Both the position numbers and the translations under genes were made by a program. Shown in pieces: positions 1 to 5,141 of a stretch of DNA of 5,141 nt (its first letter is position 1; each line of letters opens with the position of its first letter). The DNA is from Oscillospiraceae bacterium (GTDB lineage: Bacteria > Bacillota > Clostridia > Oscillospirales > Ruminococcaceae): NCBI GenBank assembly GCA_029062865.1, contig JAIDPG010000363.1, forward strand, positions 1-5,141. The letters are read 5' to 3'. The notes below the pieces were generated by a model. That model saw nothing but the letters and a program-made list of their open reading frames with translations. It was not told where the DNA came from and made no database searches.

Positions 1-44
1 CCCCCCCCCCCCCCCCCCCCCTCCCCCCCCCCCCCCCTTTTTTT
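1..44. other. Poly-C/poly-T low-complexity end, probable assembly artefact
   Basis: Bases 1-37 are all C except a T at 22, and 38-44 are all T. Such long homopolymers are very unusual in a bacterial coding region. They sit at the edge of the window, next to a repetitive GC-rich gene where assemblies often break. I infer low-quality sequence at a contig end. The next 50 or so bases (45-92) also translate into a sequence unlike the acidic repeat protein that follows, so they may be unreliable too. Confidence 0.6.
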
Positions 45-518
45 ATTCAACCAGAACCCGCCCCCCTAGATTGCCTCCTGTCACGTGCTCGCGCGGACGA
101 GGATAACCATCAGGACCCTGATCCCGAGCCCGACGAAGACGAGCCGGAACCTGATCCTGAGCCCGATGACGACGAGCCGGAACCTGATCCCGAGCCCGAC
201 GATGACGAGCCGGAACCTGATCCCGAGCCCGACGATGACGAGCCGGATCCCGATCCCGAGGAACCGCCACACAATCCCCCTTCGAATCCTGTTCCGCCTA
301 CCGATACGGATGACGATGGCATAACTATCGAGGATGACGAGGTACCTCGCGGTGATAAACCGCCTGTTGGAATTGAGATCTTTGATGAGGATGTTCCGCT
401 TGGAAACAATCCTTACACGGGTGTTCAAGACAACCTCGGCGGAATCGGTCTTGGTGCGGCAGGAGCTGCTATAGCTCTTGGTCTCACTGCTAAGAAGCGT
501 AAAGACGATAAGAAATAA
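3..518 (+). CDS. C-terminal part of a sortase-anchored surface protein with acidic Pro-rich repeats (5' partial)
   Basis: This frame is open from the left edge to the TAA at 516-518 and has no start codon that fits, so it is the 3' part of a longer gene. The trustworthy part starts near base 93. It encodes about four units of DPEPDDDEPEP, then a linker rich in Pro, Asp and Thr, then DEDVPLGNNPYTG. A hydrophobic Gly/Ala/Leu stretch follows (GGIGLGAAGAAIALGLT), and the end is the basic tail AKKRKDDKK. A pentapeptide, a membrane-spanning stretch and positive residues form the classical cell-wall sorting signal. NPYTG resembles an LPxTG variant, so a sortase would probably link the Thr to peptidoglycan. 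The acidic Pro-rich repeats probably act as an extended wall-spanning stalk. The functional N-terminal domain lies outside the window, so ligand and role cannot be told. The sorting-signal call is firm; the first 90 bases are doubtful. Confidence 0.8.
   Translation, partial: PPPPPPLPPPPPFFIQPEPAPLDCLLSRARADEDNHQDPDPEPDEDEPEPDPEPDDDEPEPDPEPDDDEPEPDPEPDDDEPDPDPEEPPHNPPSNPVPPTDTDDDGITIEDDEVPRGDKPPVGIEIFDEDVPLGNNPYTGVQDNLGGIGLGAAGAAIALGLTAKKRKDDKK
120..251 (+). repeat. Four tandem 33-bp repeats coding DPEPDDDEPEP
   Basis: Units lie at 120-152, 153-185, 186-218 and 219-251. Each encodes 11 residues with the pattern Asp-Pro-Glu-Pro, three acidic residues, Glu-Pro, acidic-Pro. Units 3 and 4 are identical over their first 29 bases. 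Unit 1 reads Asp-Glu-Asp where the others read Asp-Asp-Asp, and unit 4 ends in DP instead of EP. Copies are nearly identical in DNA as well as protein, which suggests recent duplication, and copy number may vary between strains. The period is a multiple of three, so unit gain or loss keeps the frame. Confidence 0.9.
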
Positions 519-527
519 TTGACTTTT

Positions 528-561
528 ACACCCCTCCCCGTGTGGGAGGGGTGTTTGTTTT
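528..561 (+). terminator. Rho-independent terminator after the surface protein gene
   Basis: A perfect 11-bp stem is formed by ACACCCCTCCC (528-538) and its complement at 544-554, with a 5-base loop, followed by a T-rich run (TTGTTTT, 555-561). It starts ten bases after the stop codon of the surface protein gene. The downstream gene's ribosome binding site begins only nine bases after the stem. Confidence 0.85.
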
Positions 562-572
562 CGGAGAACAGT

Positions 573-1787
573 ATGAAACGTGATTTCCCCTATGTTGTGG
601 TAACGGTAAAAGCGGAAAAGCAGCTCCGCGGCGGGCACCCGTGGGTTTATTCCGACGAAATAACCGATTTTGACGGCGGCCCCGAGGACGGCGGTCTTGT
701 TGACGTTTTCAGCTCGAAAATGAAATATCTCGGAACGGGATATTTCAACAGCCACTCAAAAATCCGCGTCAGAATTATTTCGCGGAACGCCAACGACAGG
801 TTTGACAGGTCGTTCTACGAGCGTAGAGTGCGCTATGCGCTCGAGTACAGAAAAACCGTTATGGCGGAGGATTTTTCGTGCTGTCGGCTGATTTTCGGCG
901 AGGCGGACTGCTTCCCCGGCTTCACCGTCGACCGCTTCGGAGACGTGCTTGTAACGCAGGTGCTATCTCTCGGTATCGAGAAGATCAAGGATATGCTGTA
1001 TGAGTTGCTCGTGTCCGAGCTTGAGAAAATGGGTGAGCGCATCAGCGCGATTTATGAACGCAGCGACGTGAAAATCCGCACGCTGGAGGGAATGGAAGAG
1101 CACAAGGGCTTCTGGAGCGGCTTGCGGAGCGATCTGCCGGGAGTTACCGAAATCAACGAGAACGGCTTGAAATTTTCCGTCGACTACATCAACGGGCAGA
1201 AAACGGGATTTTTCCTTGACCAGAAGTACAACCGCGCAGCAGTTCGGCGTATCGCGAAAGGAAGAACCGTGCTCGACTGCTTCACGCATACGGGCGCGTT
1301 CGCGCTGAACGCCGCGGCGGCAGGTGCGAAGCTCGTCAACGCGGTGGACATATCCGCGGACGCTATTGAGATGTCCAAAAATAACGCGCGGCTCAACGGG
1401 CTTGATAATATTCAGTTCACCTGCGCGAACGTTTTCGAGCTTCTCACCGAGCTTTATAAAACGGGGAACAGTCCATATGATTTCATCATTCTTGACCCGC
1501 CCGCGTTTACGAAAAGCAAAAGCACCGTAAAGGACGCGTTCCGCGGGTACAAGGAGATAAACCTCAAGGCAATGCGGCTGCTGAACCGCGGCGGCTACCT
1601 CGCGACGTGCTCCTGCTCGCATTTTATGACGGAATCGCTGTTTAAGCAGATGCTCCACGACGCGGCAGCTGACGCGGACGTGTCGCTTCGGCAGATAGAA
1701 GCGAGGCGGCAGTCGCCCGATCACCCGATTTTGTGGAATGTTCCCGAGACGGATTATCTGAAGTTTTATATTTTCCAAGTGGTATAA
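573..1787 (+). CDS. rlmI: RlmI-family 23S rRNA (cytosine-5) methyltransferase, SAM-dependent
   Basis: The 404-residue protein has the length and domain order of the RlmI/YccW family, which methylates C1962 of 23S rRNA (E. coli numbering) using S-adenosylmethionine in the cytoplasm. An N-terminal PUA-type RNA-binding domain is seen around residues 8-75 (HPWVYSDEI, then GTGYFNSHSKIRVRI). The family signature GQKTGFFLDQ is at 208-217. The SAM-binding Rossmann motif DCFTHTGAFAL is at 235-245, with the acidic ribose-binding region AVDIS at 257-261. Motif IV DPPAF is at 308-312. TCSCSH at 345-350 carries the likely catalytic cysteine, Cys348 by analogy with the SCS motif of E. coli RlmI. The C-terminal RRQSPDHPI and DYLKFYIF also match the family. 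I chose the ATG at 573 because GGAG lies six bases upstream; an upstream TTG at 519 would put the terminator hairpin inside the gene. No promoter is evident between the terminator and the start. The family call is firm; the exact target base is by homology only. Confidence 0.92.
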   Translation: MKRDFPYVVVTVKAEKQLRGGHPWVYSDEITDFDGGPEDGGLVDVFSSKMKYLGTGYFNSHSKIRVRIISRNANDRFDRSFYERRVRYALEYRKTVMAEDFSCCRLIFGEADCFPGFTVDRFGDVLVTQVLSLGIEKIKDMLYELLVSELEKMGERISAIYERSDVKIRTLEGMEEHKGFWSGLRSDLPGVTEINENGLKFSVDYINGQKTGFFLDQKYNRAAVRRIAKGRTVLDCFTHTGAFALNAAAAGAKLVNAVDISADAIEMSKNNARLNGLDNIQFTCANVFELLTELYKTGNSPYDFIILDPPAFTKSKSTVKDAFRGYKEINLKAMRLLNRGGYLATCSCSHFMTESLFKQMLHDAAADADVSLRQIEARRQSPDHPILWNVPETDYLKFYIFQVV

Positions 1788-1792
1788 AACGC

Positions 1793-1821
1793 AATTTCCC
1801 TCGCCTGCGGCGGGGGAAATT
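1793..1821. terminator. Hairpin just after rlmI, possible terminator
   Basis: AATTTCCCTCGCC (1793-1805) pairs with 1809-1821 across a 3-base loop, giving 13 pairs of which one is G-U. It starts six bases past the rlmI stop. No T-run follows on the plus strand. On the minus strand the stem is followed by GCGTTTTA, which is a weak T-run. It may end rlmI transcription, act as an RNA 3' stabiliser, or work jointly with the next hairpin. Confidence 0.55.
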
Positions 1822-1847
1822 ACGGAAAACCGCGTGCCAATACATAA

Positions 1848-1877
1848 AAATCCCCGCTCCGGTCGGAGCGGGGATTT
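1848..1877 (-). terminator. Rho-independent terminator of the yjfB-like gene, possibly bidirectional
   Basis: AAATCCCCGCTCC (1848-1860) pairs perfectly with 1865-1877 around a 4-base loop. Read on the minus strand the stem runs into GGATTTTTATG, a run of five T, 17 bases or so after the stop of the minus-strand gene. On the plus strand the stem is followed by ATTTGTTAGG, a poorer tract, but it could still back up termination of rlmI. It lies between two converging genes, where shared terminators are common. Confidence 0.85.
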
Positions 1878-1893
1878 GTTAGGTTATAACTTA

Positions 1894-2079
1894 TCAAACG
1901 CGCACGTTAAGAAGCTGCCCCTTGCCGTCGGGGGAGGGGATGCTGTCGAGCATATCAAGAATGGTCTGCATTGACTGTTCGGAAGCTTCCATAGTCTTCT
2001 TAAGCATACTTACGGTAACGCCCTGCGCCACCTTCGCCTCGGACATAGACATTGCCATTGACGCTATCTGCATTTCCAT
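1894..2079 (-). CDS. YjfB-family putative motility protein, 61 residues
   Basis: The protein starts MEMQIASMAMSMSEAKVAQG and continues VTVSMLKKTMEASEQSMQ. This matches the pattern of the small YjfB-like putative motility proteins of Firmicutes: an N-terminal helix with A-x-S-x-A/M-S repeats, a V-x-V-S-M/L-L-K-K-x-M core and a Leu-rich amphipathic helix. The usual length is about 60 residues, as here. It has no signal peptide or membrane segment. The biochemical function of the family is unknown; its name comes from association with flagellar or chemotaxis genes. Here it is divergent from cheV, which fits. The start is well set: AGGAGG lies eight bases upstream (complement at 2088-2093). A strong promoter and a terminator flank it, so it is most likely a single-gene transcript. 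Five of the first twelve residues are Met. Confidence 0.8.
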   Translation of the reverse strand: MEMQIASMAMSMSEAKVAQGVTVSMLKKTMEASEQSMQTILDMLDSIPSPDGKGQLLNVRV

Positions 2080-2087
2080 AACACAAG

Positions 2088-2093
2088 CCTCCT
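2088..2093 (-). promoter_or_regulatory. Consensus Shine-Dalgarno of the yjfB-like gene
   Basis: The minus strand reads AGGAGG here, a perfect match to the anti-16S core, eight bases before the ATG. It supports the start at 2079 and suggests high translation of this tiny protein. Confidence 0.85.
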
Positions 2094-2110
2094 TTTTACT
2101 TTATGATATT

Positions 2111-2139
2111 ATTTTACCACATATTTTCCTGTTTGTCAA
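2111..2139 (-). promoter_or_regulatory. Sigma-A promoter of the yjfB-like gene (extended -10)
   Basis: On the minus strand, TTGACA (complement of 2134-2139) is followed after exactly 17 bases by TAAAAT (complement of 2111-2116), with TGG directly before the -10, an extended -10 match. Transcription would start near 2104, leaving a leader of about 25 bases. It looks like a housekeeping promoter, not a flagellar sigma-28 one. Confidence 0.85.
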
Positions 2140-2190
2140 TAACTTTTTCTAAATTTATGCGGAAATCATACATTTTTCAGAGAAATACAC

Positions 2191-2219
2191 TTGATTTTTT
2201 GGAAATAATGTTGTATAAT
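2191..2219 (+). promoter_or_regulatory. Sigma-A promoter of cheV
   Basis: TTGATT (2191-2196) and TATAAT (2214-2219) are separated by 17 bases. The expected start is near 2226, giving a leader of about 60 bases before cheV. The -35 boxes of this and the divergent yjfB promoter are 51 bases apart (2140-2190), an AT-rich stretch that could bind a shared regulator, though I see no recognised operator. Confidence 0.8.
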
Positions 2220-2288
2220 ATATATGTATAGTAATGTGCCGTGATATTGCGGTCATTATGATTAAATTATTAAAGGAGCTTTTTGGAT

Positions 2289-3182
2289 ATGGAAAATAAT
2301 ATTCTCCTTGAAAGCGGCACAAACGAACTGGAAGTGCTGGAGTTTATGGTCGGCACGCAGAGCTTTGGCATCAACATCGCCAAGGTAAACGAGATCATGA
2401 ACTACACACCGATGATCCCCGTTCCCGATTCTCCCCCCGAGTTTGAAGGTGTTTTCACGCCGCGCGACAAGGTCATTTCCGTTATAGACTTACATAAGGT
2501 GCTCAACAAGGAGAGCACGGACGTTGCGCACGACCTTCTTATCATCTGCAACTTCAACCAGATGGACGTAGGCTTCCACGTTTCTTCCGTTAAGGGAATT
2601 CAGCGTATTTCCTGGGAGGATATTGAAAAGCCGCCGCGCATTTCCGGCGACGGAACAAACAATATCGCGACGGGTATCGCTAAGCTCACCGATAGAATCA
2701 TTCTGATCCTCGACTTTGAGAAGATCGTAAGCGACATCAACCGCTCCGCGGTTATCGACGCTACGGGCGCTACAATGACGGACGAGAGCAAGGCAGACAA
2801 GCATATCGTTATCGCCGAGGACTCGCCGTTCCTCAACAAACTTATCCAGAGCACGCTTACCGACGCGGGCTATCAGAACATTGTGTCATTCGACAACGGC
2901 AGAGACGCTTGGGATTACATCAGCGGGCACAGAGACATGAAGGGTGATATTCTCGACCACGTTTCCTGCGTTATTTCCGATATTGAAATGCCGCAAATGG
3001 ACGGGCACCACCTCACTAAGCGCATCAAGGACGACGACATTCTTCACCGTATTCCCGTTTATCTGTTCTCGTCACTTATCAACGCGCAGATGAGGGCTAA
3101 GGGAGAGAGCGTCGGCGCGGACGCGCAGTTCTCAAAGCCGCAGATCGGCGCGCTTATCAACTACATCAACGAGCACATTTAA
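2289..3182 (+). CDS. cheV: Chemotaxis protein CheV (CheW coupling domain plus receiver domain)
   Basis: CheV couples chemoreceptors to the kinase CheA and tunes the array's sensitivity through phosphorylation of its receiver domain. In this 297-residue protein the CheW-like domain covers about residues 13-150 (EVLEFMVGTQSFGINIAKVN, FTPRDKVISVIDL, RIILILDFEKI). A linker leads to a receiver domain at about 171-297. The receiver has the acidic pair Glu177-Asp178, the phospho-acceptor Asp231 in SDIEMPQMDG, the conserved Ser261 in LFSSL and Lys283 in FSKP, so it should be phosphorylatable. The length is typical of the family. The start is taken as the ATG at 2289, ten bases after AGGAG; a TTG at 2283 is only four bases away and less likely. 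It has its own promoter, is divergent from the yjfB-like gene, and is followed by a hairpin and then by an unknown gene. No other che genes are in the window, so this is an isolated cheV locus. Confidence 0.95.
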   Translation: MENNILLESGTNELEVLEFMVGTQSFGINIAKVNEIMNYTPMIPVPDSPPEFEGVFTPRDKVISVIDLHKVLNKESTDVAHDLLIICNFNQMDVGFHVSSVKGIQRISWEDIEKPPRISGDGTNNIATGIAKLTDRIILILDFEKIVSDINRSAVIDATGATMTDESKADKHIVIAEDSPFLNKLIQSTLTDAGYQNIVSFDNGRDAWDYISGHRDMKGDILDHVSCVISDIEMPQMDGHHLTKRIKDDDILHRIPVYLFSSLINAQMRAKGESVGADAQFSKPQIGALINYINEHI

Positions 3183-3188
3183 GGCTGC

Positions 3189-3218
3189 GCTCCCTCGCTT
3201 TGAGCGGGGGAGCTTTTT
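3189..3218 (+). terminator. Rho-independent terminator or attenuating hairpin after cheV
   Basis: GCTCCCTCGCT (3189-3199) pairs with 3203-3213 across a 3-base loop, 11 pairs with one T-G wobble, then TTTTT at 3214-3218. It starts six bases past the cheV stop. The next gene's GGAGG is only four bases beyond the T-run, so the element must be leaky if that gene has no promoter of its own. Confidence 0.8.
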
Positions 3219-3231
3219 GTTGGAGGCAATT

Positions 3232-4116
3232 ATGGGATTTCCCGATATTTCAACGATAAATTTTAATAACATCAATGTCGTGAGTGTGCCGAAAAAGCTG
3301 CGGGATATTGCTCAGCTGTACAGAGACGGTCATTATGAGGAAGCGGGTCTGCGGTTGGCGGCATTTGAGAAGCTGCCGCGGCAAAAGGCAGCAATCGAGG
3401 CGCAGCTCGCGTTTTTCGGCTGCAATTTTGAAACGGCGATCGAGCGTATTATGGAGTATTATCCGTATCTCGGCGAGTGGTACACCGGCAATATGTGGCA
3501 TCAGACCGCTATGGCATTGTCGTTTTCGCTGATCAGAGCGAGGTCGCAGCCCATTGCAAAGGACTGCATAGAGTACTTGAAGGCGCTTTACGAAGGTCTT
3601 TCCGAGGAGCAGCTTGCGAATAAGGGCTTGCGATACCTGACTTTTATCCCGCAGATACTCGACCGCGCGGACGGCAAATTCAATTCAACGCAAAAATACT
3701 CTCCACCCGAAGCTCCGAAAAGCTATGACGAGCTTTTTGACGGTTACGCGCAGTATCACAAAAAGCAGCTCGCGAAGCTGGAGTGTCCGCCCGAGGAGGA
3801 CACCCGCACCGCAAGCGATATGCTGATCCTGATCGACAGCTCGGGCAGCACAGATGATTTTCTGCGGCTCTATGAAATGCACCGCAAGTCGCCGGAACTG
3901 CGTGATTGGGCGCACATCAAAGCCGCTAGGATATTTATGTTCCTCGGTGATAACGACCGTGCCGCCCAGGCGCTTATGGATTTCGCGACGATTGGTTGGA
4001 ATCCGCTCGAATGTACGGATATAATGCCGATGTCAATGCTGGACGCCGATGATATTTTCCCGCTTATATCCGATGGAATTCTGGCGAAGATATATTCCGG
4101 GCGTATGAAGGTGTGA
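3232..4116 (+). CDS. Unrecognised 294-residue protein, mostly helical, possibly TPR-like
   Basis: I do not recognise the family. The start is the ATG at 3232, five bases after GGAGG (3222-3226); the in-frame TTG at 3217 lies in the terminator T-run and is unlikely. There is no signal peptide or clear membrane segment, so it is probably cytoplasmic. Two parts look like tetratricopeptide-type helix pairs: residues 22-75 (LRDIAQLYRDGHYEEAGLRL, then the AAIEAQLAFFGCNFETAIERI stretch, split here by position 57) and residues 224-252 (RDWAHIKAARIFMFLGDNDR, then AAQALMDFA). The pattern of small residue, aromatic, Gly-Asp and Ala resembles TPR units. A Pro/Lys-rich linker lies at about 155-190. It follows cheV directly on the same strand with a hairpin between and no room for a promoter, so read-through co-transcription is inferred. 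A chemotaxis-related scaffold role is possible but unproven. Confidence 0.75.
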   Translation: MGFPDISTINFNNINVVSVPKKLRDIAQLYRDGHYEEAGLRLAAFEKLPRQKAAIEAQLAFFGCNFETAIERIMEYYPYLGEWYTGNMWHQTAMALSFSLIRARSQPIAKDCIEYLKALYEGLSEEQLANKGLRYLTFIPQILDRADGKFNSTQKYSPPEAPKSYDELFDGYAQYHKKQLAKLECPPEEDTRTASDMLILIDSSGSTDDFLRLYEMHRKSPELRDWAHIKAARIFMFLGDNDRAAQALMDFATIGWNPLECTDIMPMSMLDADDIFPLISDGILAKIYSGRMKV

Positions 4117-4121
4117 TGATC

Positions 4122-4159
4122 AAATTCCGCATAGCGATTTTCGTTGTGCGGAATTTTTT
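4122..4159 (+). terminator. Strong rho-independent terminator after the 294-residue protein gene
   Basis: The arms 4122-4137 and 4141-4156 form 16 pairs, including two G-U, around a 3-base loop; the core is AAATTCCGCA with TGCGGAATTT. A run of six T (4154-4159) overlaps the end of the stem. It lies six bases past the stop codon and cleanly separates this unit from leuC. Confidence 0.85.
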
Positions 4160-4179
4160 GTAAAATTTTCCGAAAACCC

Positions 4180-4208
4180 TTTACATATCAAGAAAAAAGT
4201 GTTATAAT
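4180..4208 (+). promoter_or_regulatory. Sigma-A promoter of leuC with extended -10
   Basis: TTTACA (4180-4185) and TATAAT (4203-4208) are 17 bases apart, and TGT precedes the -10 to give an extended -10 element. Transcription would start near 4215, so the leader is only about 30 bases. That is too short for a T-box or leader-peptide attenuator, so leucine control, if any, would act at the promoter. Confidence 0.85.
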
Positions 4209-4245
4209 AATAATGTATTTTTATATAGTTTTGGAGGTAGACAAA

Positions 4246-5141
4246 ATGGGAATGACAATGACGCAGAAAATTCTCGCGAAGCACGCGGGACTTGACAGTG
4301 TTGTCGAGGGGCAGCTTATCAGAGCGAAGCTCGATATGGTGCTCGGAAACGACATCACAAGCCCTGTGGCGATAAACGAGTTCAACAAAAACGGCTTTAC
4401 AAGCGTGTTTGACAAGAGTAAAATCTCGCTTGTAATGGATCACTTCACGCCGAACAAGGACATCAAGGCGGCTATTCAGTGCCAGCAGTGCCGCGGCTTT
4501 GCCGAGAAGTATGATATTGACAACTTCTACGACGTCGGAAACGTCGGCATCGAGCACGCGCTGCTCCCCGAAAAGGGTCTGGTTATCCCCGGGGACTGCG
4601 TGATCGGCGCGGATTCGCACACCTGTACATACGGCGCGCTCGGCGCGTTCTCTACCGGCGTCGGCTCTACAGATATGGCGGCGGGCATGGCGACGGGCGA
4701 GGCGTGGTTCAAGGTGCCCGGAGCTATCAAGTTTATCCTCACGGGAAAGCTCAATAAGTGGGTAAGCGGCAAGGACGTTATTCTCCACATCATCGGAATG
4801 ATCGGCGTTGACGGCGCTTTGTATCAGTCAATGGAGTTCACGGGGGAGGGGCTTAAAAACCTCTCGATTGACGACCGCCTTTGCATGGCGAATATGGCGA
4901 TAGAAGCGGGCGCGAAGAACGGCATTTTCGAGGTGGACGAGATCACCGAGGCGTATGTAAAGGAGCGTTCAAACCGCTCGTTTGAAAAATTCAAGGCAGA
5001 CCCCAACGCGCATTATAACCGCGTTATCGACATAGATTTGTCGACTGTAAAATCGACCGTTTCCTTCCCGCATCTGCCAGAAAACACAAAGACTATCGAC
5101 GAGGCGGAGGCGCTGAAAATCAAGATCGATCAGGTTGTTAT
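4246..5141 (+). CDS. leuC: 3-isopropylmalate dehydratase large subunit LeuC (3' partial)
   Basis: With LeuD it would isomerise 2-isopropylmalate to 3-isopropylmalate in leucine synthesis, in the cytoplasm, using a [4Fe-4S] cluster. The first 298 residues are here. The motifs are those of the aconitase superfamily: MTQKILAKHAG (5-15), LDMVLGNDITSP (29-40), VMDHFTPNKD (63-72), the substrate-binding IPGDCVIGADSHT (114-126), and GALGAFSTGVGSTDMAAGMA (130-149). The sequence FPHLPENTKT (274-283) fits the shorter, roughly 420-residue clostridial/archaeal type, not the 465-residue E. coli type. The window ends in DQVV, immediately before where the family has IGSCTNG, so all three expected cluster cysteines lie outside. 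GGAGG is eight bases upstream of the ATG, with its own promoter after a terminator, so leuC starts a transcript, probably leuCD and more. Homoaconitase and dimethylmaleate-type relatives share the fold and cannot be excluded fully. Confidence 0.93.
   Translation, partial: MGMTMTQKILAKHAGLDSVVEGQLIRAKLDMVLGNDITSPVAINEFNKNGFTSVFDKSKISLVMDHFTPNKDIKAAIQCQQCRGFAEKYDIDNFYDVGNVGIEHALLPEKGLVIPGDCVIGADSHTCTYGALGAFSTGVGSTDMAAGMATGEAWFKVPGAIKFILTGKLNKWVSGKDVILHIIGMIGVDGALYQSMEFTGEGLKNLSIDDRLCMANMAIEAGAKNGIFEVDEITEAYVKERSNRSFEKFKADPNAHYNRVIDIDLSTVKSTVSFPHLPENTKTIDEAEALKIKIDQVV

Noticed and set aside
120..251. Tandem 33-bp repeats as a CRISPR array
   Set aside because: The units adjoin with no spacers and keep a coding frame.
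85..324. Plus-strand open frame with an ATG over the repeat region
   Set aside because: It gives a Thr/Arg/Pro low-complexity product out of frame with the sorting-signal frame, and it lacks a good Shine-Dalgarno site.
110..409. Minus-strand open frame coding a Ser/Gly repeat protein
   Set aside because: It is the antisense reading of the acidic repeat codons of the plus-strand surface protein gene. It has no ribosome binding site, and the plus-strand frame ends in a convincing sorting signal.
519..572. TTG start for rlmI at 519, adding 18 residues
   Set aside because: It would translate through the terminator stem, has no Shine-Dalgarno site, and the ATG at 573 has GGAG at good distance.
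2172..2186. Imperfect palindrome ATTTTTCAGAGAAAT between the divergent promoters
   Set aside because: It has several mismatches within a very AT-rich stretch and matches no operator I know, so chance is the simpler reading.
3832..3849. IDSSGS in the unknown protein as a von Willebrand A metal site (DxSxS)
   Set aside because: It lies at residues 201-206, leaving only about 90 residues, and these look helical and TPR-like. The other metal-site motifs of a vWA domain are not visible.
4215..4245. T-box or leader-peptide attenuator before leuC
   Set aside because: The leader between promoter and ATG is only about 30 bases and contains no hairpin or short Leu-rich frame.

Overview
The window looks like a chromosomal segment of a motile, Gram-positive-type anaerobe of the class Clostridia, with Oscillospirales/Ruminococcaceae as a tentative guess. 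The reasons are a CheV chemotaxis coupling protein, a YjfB-family putative motility protein, a sortase-type wall sorting signal, a LeuC of the short clostridial/archaeal type, strong AGGAGG-like ribosome binding sites, and GC-rich coding regions separated by AT-rich spacers. No sequence comparison was run, so the taxonomy is inference.

Layout: (1) Bases 1-44 are a poly-C/poly-T run, most simply a contig-end artefact. (2) To 518 follows the C-terminal part of a surface protein, with four tandem 33-bp repeats encoding an acidic Asp/Glu/Pro stalk and a C-terminal NPYTG sorting signal. Its frame has no start codon in the window. A strong terminator hairpin follows. (3) 573-1787 is an RlmI-family 23S rRNA m5C methyltransferase. 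(4) 1788-1893 holds two hairpins between converging genes. (5) 1894-2079, minus strand, is the small YjfB-like protein. (6) 2080-2288 is a divergent promoter region with one good sigma-A promoter for yjfB and one for cheV. (7) 2289-3182 is cheV (CheW domain plus receiver domain), followed by a hairpin terminator. (8) 3232-4116 encodes an unrecognised, mostly helical 294-residue protein that has no room for its own promoter and so probably depends on read-through from cheV. (9) After another strong terminator, an extended -10 promoter drives leuC, which runs off the right edge just before its first expected iron-sulfur ligand cysteine.

Functionally the window is mixed: cell surface, rRNA modification, chemotaxis/motility and leucine biosynthesis. 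The two motility-associated genes are divergent neighbours, and the unknown 294-residue protein may belong with cheV. Nothing here amounts to a clear new defence or mobile system. The most open item is the 294-residue protein, followed by the repeated arrangement of terminator then immediate ribosome binding site.
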